DNA of 64,000 nucleotides from Marinobacterium jannaschii DSM 6295 (lineage in GTDB: Bacteria; Pseudomonadota; Gammaproteobacteria; Pseudomonadales; Balneatricaceae), in assembly GCF_000620085.1 (NCBI RefSeq), contig NZ_JHVJ01000019.1, forward strand, positions 62,001-126,000. Direction: 5' to 3'. The notes beneath the pieces are model-generated. The model did no database searches. It saw only the letters and a program-made list of their open reading frames with translations, and was not told the DNA's origin. Positions within the stretch are counted from its first letter, which is position 1. Each line of letters opens with the position of its first letter. Below, piece by piece: positions 1 through 7,461 of this stretch. The position numbers and the translations under genes are program-made.

Positions 1-1
1 G

Positions 2-133
2 ATCCCGGATGTGATCGCAGAGCGTATCGAGATGGTCGATCCCAAGGCGGTTATCCGTATAACGCCGGAAGAAGCGCCGGAAGAGGACGATCCGTACGCG
101 GATTACCAGATTCCTGACGACCTGATGTGGTAA
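2..133 (+). CDS. C-terminal fragment of an unidentified protein
   Basis: The frame is open from the left edge and stops with TAA at 131-133, so only the last 43 residues are visible. The tail is acidic and proline-rich (EEAPEEDDPYADY...DDLMW) and carries no family motif I recognise. A strong rho-independent terminator follows within 20 bases, so this is the last gene of its transcript. Function cannot be assigned from this fragment. Confidence 0.6.
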   Translation: MPDVIAERIEMVDPKAVIRITPEEAPEEDDPYADYQIPDDLMW

Positions 134-150
134 TCAGCCGTCCCATTTAG

Positions 151-182
151 AAAGCCCCGTTGCTCACGCTCGGGGCTTTTTG
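151..182 (+). terminator. Rho-independent terminator of the left-edge gene
   Basis: AAAGCCCCG (151-159) pairs with CGGGGCTTTT (171-180) around an 11-base loop and runs into a T tract. It lies 17 bases after the stop codon of the truncated gene. Confidence 0.85.
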
Positions 183-206
183 CTATCACCCTTATAGGAA
201 GTGACC

Positions 207-512
207 ATGGAAGTAACCAAACAACAACGGGCGTTCTACCGCAAACTCTATCTGGGCTGGCTGGTCACTCAGGAAGAGCACAGTGCCACCTCTTTGCAGA
301 AACTGACCGGCATGCCGCGCCGTACAATTCAGGACACCCTGAAAGATATGTCTGATATCGGCATTTCACTGCACTTTCAGCAAATTGAAGGCGGCCGCCA
401 CAACGCAGGCTTCTATGTGCTGGAAAGCTGGGGACCGATCCGCCCTGAATGGATCAGCGCCAACCTGCCGCAGATCGAACAGGCGTTGGAAATCAGCACC
501 GAGGCCGGGTAA
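207..512 (+). CDS. Small winged helix-turn-helix protein
   Basis: A 101-residue protein. Residues about 25-60 (ATSLQKLTGMPRRTIQDTLK) look like a helix-turn-helix: a helix, a GMP turn and a recognition helix. The C-terminal half (GGRHNAGFYVLESWGPIRPEW) would form the wing. The family is common in Pseudomonas-like bacteria as an uncharacterised winged-helix protein, so DNA binding is inferred. I chose ATG 207 over GTG 201 because AGGA at 196-199 sits 7 bases before the ATG but directly abuts the GTG. It is monocistronic, with a terminator before it. Confidence 0.75.
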   Translation: MEVTKQQRAFYRKLYLGWLVTQEEHSATSLQKLTGMPRRTIQDTLKDMSDIGISLHFQQIEGGRHNAGFYVLESWGPIRPEWISANLPQIEQALEISTEAG

Positions 513-590
513 AAACCCGGAAAAAAACCTTAAAGCTCTCGCCCCCCGCGCCGTTAACAGGGGAAACACCTTTTAACGGCAGGGACTCCC

Positions 591-1418
591 ATGATCAATT
601 TGCACAGCAGCGAAAGCTATAGCAGCCAGATCAGCGGCAACCTTCAGGCCCAGGCTAAACAGCCGGAGGAGCCGAAAGTCGATCCGCAGCAGGCAATGCT
701 GGAGAAGCTCCAGGAAGCTGAAAAGAACGCACCGGCGCAGGGTCGCCGCACCGATATGCTGGCCGCAGAGCGCTACTCGCTGGCCGAGAGCTTCTCGCTG
801 GAGTTGAAGACCAAAGACGGCGACAGCGTGACCATCAACTTTGCCCATGACAGTGCCTATGAAGCCAGCTTTGGTGCCACTGCAGGCGCCGATGGCAGTG
901 CAATCTCCTTCAGCATCGATCGCAGTGAAAGCAGTGACTACCGTTTCAGTGTCGAAGGTGAGCTGGACGAAGATGAACTGAAGGCGATCGATAGCCTGGT
1001 GAAAGAGATCGGCGAGATCGCCAGCGACTTCTTTGACGGCGACCTCCAGGCTGCCTTCGATCAGGCCAGCGAACTGGAGATTAACCGCGACGAACTCTCT
1101 TCCATGAACCTGAACATGACCCGCTCGGAAAGCTACAGCGCCGTGGCAGCCTATCAGCAGGTTCAGGAACAGAGCGACCCGGCGGCTGGCGCAGGCCGCC
1201 GTCTGGGACATATGATGAATGGCGTTCAGGATGCAGTCAGTCGTCCTGGACTAAGCTTTATGCAGGACGCTTTCGACGTAGGTCAGCAACTGCTCGATAA
1301 TCTGGTGCAGCAAGACCTGCGGTACAGGGAAGCCGACAAAGAGCAGCAAGATAAATACGATCAGAACAGCTCCAACTTGTCATCTATGCTGTCCGAGCTA
1401 TTTGCCGACGCTGAGTAA
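591..1418 (+). CDS. Uncharacterised soluble acidic protein, DUF5610-like core
   Basis: A 275-residue acidic, helical, Q/E-rich protein without signal peptide or membrane segment. The central part (about 110-165) has a pattern, VEGELDEDELKAIDSL, then an FFDGDLQAAFDQA stretch, that I associate with DUF5610-type proteins; this is recall, not a search. The N-terminus (IDLH/NLHSSESYSSQISGN) and the coiled-coil-like C-terminus suggest a cytoplasmic or exported structural protein. ATG 591 follows GGCAGGGACTCCC. A terminator follows 25 bases after the stop, so it is transcribed alone. Function unknown. Confidence 0.6.
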   Translation: MINLHSSESYSSQISGNLQAQAKQPEEPKVDPQQAMLEKLQEAEKNAPAQGRRTDMLAAERYSLAESFSLELKTKDGDSVTINFAHDSAYEASFGATAGADGSAISFSIDRSESSDYRFSVEGELDEDELKAIDSLVKEIGEIASDFFDGDLQAAFDQASELEINRDELSSMNLNMTRSESYSAVAAYQQVQEQSDPAAGAGRRLGHMMNGVQDAVSRPGLSFMQDAFDVGQQLLDNLVQQDLRYREADKEQQDKYDQNSSNLSSMLSELFADAE

Positions 1419-1442
1419 GAAATTCTTCCTTGTTGTACCTTA

Positions 1443-1476
1443 AAGCCCCGGTCTCCTACGAGCCGGGGCTGTTTTA
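1443..1476 (+). terminator. Rho-independent terminator
   Basis: AAGCCCCGG (1443-1451) and CCGGGGCT (1463-1470) form a GC-rich stem around an 11-base loop, followed by GTTTT. It ends the 591-1418 transcript. Confidence 0.8.
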
Positions 1477-1557
1477 TGTCCGCTACACACTATCAGCGCT
1501 TGAACTCCCGTCTGGCTTTTGCTGCAATCGGCATCCCAGCTAGCCAGAAACAAACTG

Positions 1558-3300
1558 ATGACCGCCTTCACCCTGCGTGACTACCAGCAAGACGCTGTTG
1601 ACGCCACCCTGCGCCACTTCCGTAAAACTGACGATGCCGCCGTAATTGTATTGCCCACCGGTGCGGGAAAGAGCCTGGTGATCGCCGAACTGGCACGACT
1701 GGCACGGCGCAAAATACTGGTACTGGCGCATGTAAAAGAGCTGGTCGAGCAGAATCACAGCAAGTATCAGGCATATGGGCTGAATGCCGGGATTTTCTCT
1801 GCCGGGCTGAAACAGAAGGAAACACAACACCAGGTCACCTTTGCCAGTGTCCAGTCGGTATCACGCAACCTGGCGGCCTTCGCCGACCAGTATTCGTTGC
1901 TGATCATCGATGAATGCCACCGCGTCAGCGGCGACCAGGACTCGCAGTACGGCAAGATTATCGGCCAGCTGAAGAAGCATAACCCGGGACTGAAAGTCCT
2001 GGGGCTGACCGCCACACCCTACCGGATGGGAATGGGCTGGATCTATAAGTATCACCACCACGGCTTCGTCAGAGACGGCATCGAACCGCCTTTCGTCAGC
2101 TGTATCTATGAACTGCCGCTGCGCTATATGATTCGCAAAAAGCATCTGACACCCCCCGAGATGGTCGATGCGCCGATTGCCCAGTATGACTTCTCCGGCC
2201 TGGCGACCAACCGCCACGGCGAGTACAGCGAAACCGCCGTTAACGAGCTGCTGGTAAAACACCCCCGTGTCACTAAGGCCATTACCGAACAGATCGCAGA
2301 GCTGGGCGAACAACGCCAGGGCGTGATGATCTTCGCCGCCACCGTGGACCATGCCCGTGAAATCACCAGTTACCTGCCCGCTGAACGCACCGCGCTGGTC
2401 ACCGGCGATACGCCGGGGCCGGAACGCGACAGCCTGATCAATCGCTTTAAACAGCGCCAACTGCACTACCTGGTGAATGTAGCGGTGCTGACCACCGGCT
2501 TCGATGCCCCCCATGTCGACCTGATCGCTATTCTGCGCCCGACCCAGTCAGTCAGCCTCTACCAGCAGATCGTTGGCCGCGGCCTTCGCCTCGCTGAAGG
2601 CAAGAAGGATTGCCTGGTGATCGATTACGCCGGCAATGGTTTCGATCTGTTTTATCCTGAGATCGGCACCAGCAAGCCCTCCTCCGACAGCGAGCCGGTC
2701 CAGGTATTCTGTCCCCTGTGCGAATTTGCCAATATCTTCTGGGGCAAGAAAGATGAAGAGGGCCAGGTGATCGAACACTTCGGTCGCCGCTGCCAGGGCT
2801 TTGAGGAAAACGATCAGGGCCGCAAGCAGCAGTGTGAGTACCGCTTCCGCTTTAAGGAGTGCCCGCACTGCAATGCAGAGAACGATATCGCCGCCCGCCG
2901 CTGCCACCAATGTGGAAAGCCCATTATCGATCCGGACGATCAACTGAAAGCTGCGCTTAAACTCAGGGATGCACTGGTAATCCGCTGTGCCGGTATGACT
3001 TTTGCAGAAAGAGAGGGTCGCCTGCGCATCACCTATTATGATGAACAGGGCGATGAACTGGCAGAGAGCTTTGATTTCAGCAAGGCGGGGGCTGTTAAAG
3101 CCTTTAACGAGCAATACGGCCGTCGCTTTGGCAACGGCGAACAGCCCCGGACTTTCAGTAAGCTGGATGAGGTACTGGAGTTACAGCTGCAGTTTAAGGC
3201 TCCAGATTTTGTGATTGCCCGCAAGGCGGGTCATCACTGGCGGGTACGAGAGAAACTATTTGACTATGAAGGACACTATCGAAAAGCAAATCAGTTATAG
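1558..3300 (+). CDS. radD: RadD-type DEAD/DEAH superfamily 2 DNA repair ATPase
   Basis: A 580-residue SF2 helicase-like ATPase, collinear with E. coli RadD (YejH, 586 aa), which acts in RecA-linked double-strand break and crosslink repair. Visible motifs: Q-like [11 protein letters not shown] at the start, Walker A PTGAGKS, DEAH-type IIDECHR, motif III LTATPYR, motif [13 protein letters not shown]-terminal cysteine-rich zinc region follows (CPLC...CPHC...CHQC, about 390-460). ATG 1558 is chosen because the protein then begins [11 protein letters not shown], as E. coli RadD does; an in-frame TTG at 1519 lacks support. It stands alone between terminator 1443-1476 and nhaA. Confidence 0.93.
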   Translation: MTAFTLRDYQQDAVDATLRHFRKTDDAAVIVLPTGAGKSLVIAELARLARRKILVLAHVKELVEQNHSKYQAYGLNAGIFSAGLKQKETQHQVTFASVQSVSRNLAAFADQYSLLIIDECHRVSGDQDSQYGKIIGQLKKHNPGLKVLGLTATPYRMGMGWIYKYHHHGFVRDGIEPPFVSCIYELPLRYMIRKKHLTPPEMVDAPIAQYDFSGLATNRHGEYSETAVNELLVKHPRVTKAITEQIAELGEQRQGVMIFAATVDHAREITSYLPAERTALVTGDTPGPERDSLINRFKQRQLHYLVNVAVLTTGFDAPHVDLIAILRPTQSVSLYQQIVGRGLRLAEGKKDCLVIDYAGNGFDLFYPEIGTSKPSSDSEPVQVFCPLCEFANIFWGKKDEEGQVIEHFGRRCQGFEENDQGRKQQCEYRFRFKECPHCNAENDIAARRCHQCGKPIIDPDDQLKAALKLRDALVIRCAGMTFAEREGRLRITYYDEQGDELAESFDFSKAGAVKAFNEQYGRRFGNGEQPRTFSKLDEVLELQLQFKAPDFVIARKAGHHWRVREKLFDYEGHYRKANQL

Positions 3301-3420
3301 AGATCATAAAATCGCCGACCGTAACACCGGTAAATTTCATGGTCGTTTATTGGCGCGAAAACTGCTAGTTTCTGTTTTCGACGGCTAAAGCTAGCAACTA
3401 AAAGCTTACGAAGGAACCTA

Positions 3421-4647
3421 ATGAGCAACTCGTCTGATTTACTTGACAGCTATATATCCCGTTTCTTTAAGACGGAAGCAGCTGGCGGAATCATCCTGAT
3501 TCTGGCGGCCATTCTCGCGGTCATCTGCGCCAATTCGGCGCTAAGCGTCTATTACGACCGGCTGCTGAGCACTCCGGTAGAAATCAGGTTTGGTGCCCTG
3601 CAAATCGCCAAGCCTCTGCTGCTTTGGATCAACGATGGCCTGATGGCAGTCTTCTTCTTCCTGGTTGGCCTTGAGCTGAAGCGGGAAGTGATTGAAGGTG
3701 AACTGTCCAATCTGCGCGATGTAGTCTTGCCTGGCGTCGGCGCAATCGGCGGTATGGCCGTACCTGCCATGATTTACGTGGCATTTAACCTGGACGATCC
3801 TCTGGCGATTCAGGGCTGGGCCATACCTGCCGCGACCGATATCGCATTTGCATTGGGTGTATTGGCGTTACTCGGCTCCCGCGTGCCGGTCAGCATCAAG
3901 ATCTTCCTCACCTCGCTGGCGATCTTTGACGATATTGGCGCGATCCTGATTATCGCTTTCTTCTACACGGCCAAAATCTCTGCCACCGCACTGATTATCG
4001 CGGCAGCCTGTATCGCTACACTGTTTATCCTGCACCGGACCCATCAGGAATCACGCAGCCTGTATATCACTGTCGGCGTGGTGATGTGGATTGCCCTGCT
4101 GAAATCCGGCGTCCACGCCACCCTCGCCGGTATCATCCTGGCAATGTTTATCCCGATGAAGTCCCGCGTAACGCTGGGCTACTCTCCACTGAAAAGCCTG
4201 GAGCATGACCTGCACTCCATGGTCGCCTTCCTGGTACTGCCGGTATTTGCCTTTGCCAATGCGGGCCTGAACCTGTCGGGAATCGGCATGGATCAGCTCG
4301 CCCACGGCGTGCCGCTGGGTATCGCTTTGGGCCTGTTTGTGGGTAAACAGGTGGGGGTATTTGGTTTCTGCTGGCTGGCGATTAAGCTCGGCATGAGCAA
4401 GCTGCCAAACGGCATGGACTGGCGTACGCTTTACGGTACGGCAGCGCTCTGCGGTATCGGTTTTACCATGAGTCTGTTTATCGGCTCGCTGGCATTCGAG
4501 GAAACCACCATTGACCGTCAGTTTGACGAGCGTCTCGGTATTATCCTCGGCTCGCTCGTGTCAGGCGTACTGGGCTACCTGATTCTGAACAAGTACCTGC
4601 CGAAAAAGGCAGATACTAAAGCCTCCAAGGCCAGCTCCCAGCACTAA
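3421..4647 (+). CDS. nhaA: Na+/H+ antiporter NhaA
   Basis: A 408-residue inner-membrane antiporter of the NhaA family, about 12 membrane segments. It exchanges cytoplasmic Na+ or Li+ for protons, which suits a saline habitat. Diagnostic parts: FFFLVGLELKREV near residue 85, the unwound-helix region PAATDIAFALGVLALLG with the paired aspartates of the transport site (AATDIAF and IFDDIGAI), and C-terminal CGIGFTMSLFIG. An RBS (AAGGAA) lies 5 bases before ATG 3421. The 120-base upstream gap has no operator I can recognise. A hairpin separates it from the convergent next gene. Confidence 0.96.
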   Translation: MSNSSDLLDSYISRFFKTEAAGGIILILAAILAVICANSALSVYYDRLLSTPVEIRFGALQIAKPLLLWINDGLMAVFFFLVGLELKREVIEGELSNLRDVVLPGVGAIGGMAVPAMIYVAFNLDDPLAIQGWAIPAATDIAFALGVLALLGSRVPVSIKIFLTSLAIFDDIGAILIIAFFYTAKISATALIIAAACIATLFILHRTHQESRSLYITVGVVMWIALLKSGVHATLAGIILAMFIPMKSRVTLGYSPLKSLEHDLHSMVAFLVLPVFAFANAGLNLSGIGMDQLAHGVPLGIALGLFVGKQVGVFGFCWLAIKLGMSKLPNGMDWRTLYGTAALCGIGFTMSLFIGSLAFEETTIDRQFDERLGIILGSLVSGVLGYLILNKYLPKKADTKASKASSQH

Positions 4648-4659
4648 ACTGCCGTCCTG

Positions 4660-4692
4660 ATCTGCCCGTATCCTGAAGGCTGCGGGCAGATC
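4660..4692. terminator. Hairpin between convergent genes
   Basis: GATCTGCCCG (4660-4669) and CGGGCAGATC (4683-4692) form a perfect 10-bp stem with a 13-base loop between nhaA and the minus-strand gene at 4701. There is no long T tract, but the stem could end transcripts from both sides. Confidence 0.6.
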
Positions 4693-4700
4693 TTACAGCC

Positions 4701-4928
4701 CTACTCCACCACTTTGATTGCATCGACTCCCATATCCCGCAGGGTTTCTGTGGCAATGTCGATCGAGTGGTAGAGCTTTTCATGGCCGCCATGATCAGTC
4801 AGCGCATGCTGGACACCGTCACGGTCCTCGATACCCACCAGCCAGCCATTCCCTTCAGTTGCAGGCTTCAGTATCCCCTCCCTGATCTGGTGACAGGCCA
4901 CCATCTCACGCATCTGTTGCAGCTGCAT
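4701..4928 (-). CDS. Small conserved protein of unknown function
   Basis: A 75-residue soluble protein with no signal or membrane segment. The motif REGILKPATEGNGWLV and a central LTDHGG...YHSIDIA resemble short Pseudomonas proteins annotated, without functional proof, as plasmid replication/partition related; I would not infer partition from that. RBS GGGAGG is well placed 5-6 bases before the ATG, and length and codon usage look genuine. It is convergent with nhaA and lies 54 bases downstream of the LysR gene. Confidence 0.65.
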   Translation of the reverse strand: MQLQQMREMVACHQIREGILKPATEGNGWLVGIEDRDGVQHALTDHGGHEKLYHSIDIATETLRDMGVDAIKVVE

Positions 4929-4982
4929 AGCGCCTCCCGCCGGAATTCCGGCCTTGAATGTCTGCTTTAGTGTAGCCCCTGA

Positions 4983-5963
4983 TCAGTCAATACACTTTAG
5001 TCCCCGTTGCTGCCTGAAACGTTCCCAGGCGCGTTCGATCCCCGCCGTTTCTTCCATTATCCAGGCTTCAAACTGCTCCACTTTGGGGCGACTGAAGTGC
5101 CCTTTTGGTGCAACCAGATAGTAGGAATAGGGTGAATGCCAGTAGACCGGCAGCGGGCAAACCAGCTGGCCGCGCTCTATCAGTTCATAGGCCAGGCTGA
5201 AGCGCACCAATGCCAGTCCCTGCCCACTGAGGGCCGCATCGACCAGCATATTGGAATCGGAGATGGTCAGGTTGGTGGTCGGACCACAGCATTTGTTGTC
5301 GAAAATCGCGTGAAACTGCCGCAGCATCCGGTCCAGCTCAGGCGAATCATCGATCAGCAATGGCAGCCGACCAATGGCACCCGGCTCGCCACCGAGCTGC
5401 TGTAGTAGCAACGGATGGCACAGCGGCACATTGAAATCGCGCGAGAACTGCTTAGCCTCCAGCCCGGGATAGTTGCCGCGTCCGAAGCGTACCCCGATAT
5501 CATTAACGCCGTCACTGAAGTTTTCGATCGCATGCGACAGCGAGAGATGGCAGCTGATTTCCGGATGTCGTTGCTGAAACAGGCCCAGCTTGGGTACCAG
5601 CCAGCTACCGGCAAAACTCGGCACGGTGGTGATCGTCAGCCGGTTGGGATTCGGATCACGCGAAAGCACCTGCATCCCTTCAAGGAAAGCCCCGAAGCCT
5701 CGCTGGACATAGGGCAGTAACTGCTCCCCTTCCGCCGTAAGCCGGACCTCCCGACTGAGGCGCCGAAACAGCTCAACCTCAATAAAAGCCTCCAGCTGGC
5801 GGATCTGCTGGCTGACGGCGGCCTGCGTCACGTTCAGTTTCTCCGCCGCCAGCTTAAAGCTGCCCTGCTCTGCTGCGATCTGAAACACCCGCAAGGACTT
5901 TAATGGCGGTAGCCTTGCCTCTTTGCTATCCATCACGACACCAATTAAGTTTTTCTTAACCAT
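4983..5963 (-). CDS. LysR-family transcriptional regulator, GcvA-like
   Basis: A LysR-type regulator of up to 326 residues. The winged-helix DNA-binding domain begins at LPPLKSLRVFQIAAEQGSFK and has the recognition region VTQAAVSQQIRQLEAF; an effector-binding domain fills the rest. The opening (R-LPPLK-LRVF) places it in the GcvA-like branch. Translation may start at ATG 5963 or, giving the usual short GcvA-type N-terminus, at ATG 5933. It diverges from a DUF1127 gene, an arrangement common in gammaproteobacteria, so that gene is the likely target. The inducer is unknown. Confidence 0.9.
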   Translation of the reverse strand: MVKKNLIGVVMDSKEARLPPLKSLRVFQIAAEQGSFKLAAEKLNVTQAAVSQQIRQLEAFIEVELFRRLSREVRLTAEGEQLLPYVQRGFGAFLEGMQVLSRDPNPNRLTITTVPSFAGSWLVPKLGLFQQRHPEISCHLSLSHAIENFSDGVNDIGVRFGRGNYPGLEAKQFSRDFNVPLCHPLLLQQLGGEPGAIGRLPLLIDDSPELDRMLRQFHAIFDNKCCGPTTNLTISDSNMLVDAALSGQGLALVRFSLAYELIERGQLVCPLPVYWHSPYSYYLVAPKGHFSRPKVEQFEAWIMEETAGIERAWERFRQQRGLKCID

Positions 5964-6064
5964 AAAGAAATTTATATCGTTTGTCGAAATGCCTCAGCGA
6001 GTCCAGACTTGTACTCAACCTGGTGAGCGCTCCCATCAAATCAATGGCACCGGGAGGTATTGAG

Positions 6065-6289
6065 ATGCTGTCTTCAACTACATGCTGCAAAGCCCAGAAA
6101 AATGAAGTTAGTTTAAGTTTACTGGTCAGCCACTACGGCTGCCGTATCGGAGAAAGGGTTAAACACTGGCTGCGGAACTACCAATCACGTCGCCAGCTGA
6201 CACGGCTGGATTCACATATGCTGAAGGATATTGGCATCAGCCGCGCCGATGCCCTGCGGGAAGCAGAAAAGCCGTTCTGGCGTGACTAG
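6065..6289 (+). CDS. DUF1127 small protein (YjiS-like)
   Basis: A 74-residue protein whose C-terminal half is a typical DUF1127 domain: an arginine-rich helix (WLRNYQSRRQLTRLDSHML) followed by KDIGISRADALREAEKPFW. Members are short, often stress- or nutrient-regulated, and some bind RNA or affect motility and phosphate or carbon responses. ATG 6065 is chosen because GGGAGGT lies 6 bases before it; an in-frame start at 5981 has no RBS. It diverges from the LysR gene, and its end overlaps the convergent AttH-like gene by 4 bases. Confidence 0.85.
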   Translation: MLSSTTCCKAQKNEVSLSLLVSHYGCRIGERVKHWLRNYQSRRQLTRLDSHMLKDIGISRADALREAEKPFWRD

Positions 6290-7461
6290 CGGCTGGCATT
6301 TTCAGCGCTGTTACCGGCATAACCGGTCAGTTCAACATAGCCCTGGCCAGGATGGCTGCCTGCGATGGAGACTGCGCCTTCCCAGTAACGCATACTGTGG
6401 CGCATCTCCTGCTCTGGCTGGCGGGCACGGATAACCAGATCCAGCCCCTGTGAAGGCACCCGGAGCTGCCAGCTCACCGGATAACGAACCCCGTCATCCG
6501 TAACCCAGTAATCGGTCGCCACCAGCTCGGCGCTATCACCCGGCCGGTCAATCCGCTGTCCTGTCTGATCAACCACGCTCAGCTGATCGAAATCACGCCG
6601 GCCCGGCAGCCGACTGCGCAGACGGATAAACATCAGATCACGCCCATCCTCCAGCTGCAGGCTGAACCAGTCCCAGCCCTGCTGGTAATCCGCCAGGGTA
6701 TTGCTGGCCCATTCATGGTCATACCAGGCACTGCCTGACACCGGAATGGTTTCCGGTCCCAGCCACAGCTCACCATGAACCCGCAAGCGGGTAAAGGAGT
6801 AATAATGCGACGCAAACCCTGGCTCCTGACGCTTCGGACTATAGCCATCCTTACCCTGAAAGGCCGGAACCTTCAGCGCCTCAATCTGCAGCCGGTAGCC
6901 GCAGTCACAACTGCGGTCCCGCGCCTCCAGCAGGGCCGGAAACAGGCTTTCATCACGGTCGGCCGTCAGCTGCCAGTTATCCAGCCAGACTCGCAGTGGC
7001 TGGCCGGCGGTACCGGCTATTCCCGGCCCGGCACGGGCAAAGCGCTCGCTGCTGCGGTGCTCTCCAGTTGCAAAATCCGCGATCGCCAGATGTCCCATAT
7101 AGAACTGCGGCCTCAGCCAGGGATTTTCCTCCGCTGACTCAGGCGCCAGCGCCTGGCGAAAGATAGTGAAGTTAAATCCGTAGCGCTGCCGGGGGTCATC
7201 CTGGCGCTGCAGGTTGCCATTGAGATACCACCACTCGCTGCGAAACCCGGGATGGGCAAGGTGATCCCGTGGCAAGGCTATACGGTAGTCGGGCCGGGCT
7301 TTGCGGAAAGCATCGTCGCTGCCGGCATCACCCAGGAAGTCGCCCAGATCAAAGGCCGTATCCGCGGTCTGCCCTGCCTCATCAGTGATGAACAGAGACA
7401 GCATCGACACCAGGATCGCCACTGCCAGCAGCCCGGCCAGAAAACGGTAGATCATTCCCAT
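6286..7461 (-). CDS. AttH-like / CrtC-like lipocalin-fold protein
   Basis: A 391-residue protein with one N-terminal membrane anchor or signal (about 6-26, LAGLLAVAILVSMLSLFI), hence periplasmic. It has the hallmarks of the AttH/carotenoid 1,2-hydratase-like family: HPGFRSEWWYLNGNL near residue 75, then SGSAWYDHEWASNTL with the invariant HEW. Together with the two genes upstream it matches the AttE-FG-H set, predicted to export or process a lipid-like or hydrophobic substrate; the substrate is unknown. Its start overlaps the permease gene by 10 bases, with RBS GGGGGA before the ATG. Confidence 0.85.
   Translation of the reverse strand: MGMIYRFLAGLLAVAILVSMLSLFITDEAGQTADTAFDLGDFLGDAGSDDAFRKARPDYRIALPRDHLAHPGFRSEWWYLNGNLQRQDDPRQRYGFNFTIFRQALAPESAEENPWLRPQFYMGHLAIADFATGEHRSSERFARAGPGIAGTAGQPLRVWLDNWQLTADRDESLFPALLEARDRSCDCGYRLQIEALKVPAFQGKDGYSPKRQEPGFASHYYSFTRLRVHGELWLGPETIPVSGSAWYDHEWASNTLADYQQGWDWFSLQLEDGRDLMFIRLRSRLPGRRDFDQLSVVDQTGQRIDRPGDSAELVATDYWVTDDGVRYPVSWQLRVPSQGLDLVIRARQPEQEMRHSMRYWEGAVSIAGSHPGQGYVELTGYAGNSAENASR

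Noticed and set aside
505-520. Hairpin CCGGGT-AAAA-ACCCGG after the winged-helix gene as a terminator
   Set aside because: It is followed by A rather than T on the plus strand, and on the minus strand the T run precedes the stem.
573-1211. Long minus-strand frame opposite the unknown acidic protein
   Set aside because: The plus-strand gene has the RBS, the terminator and sensible composition; the minus frame is a codon-bias shadow.
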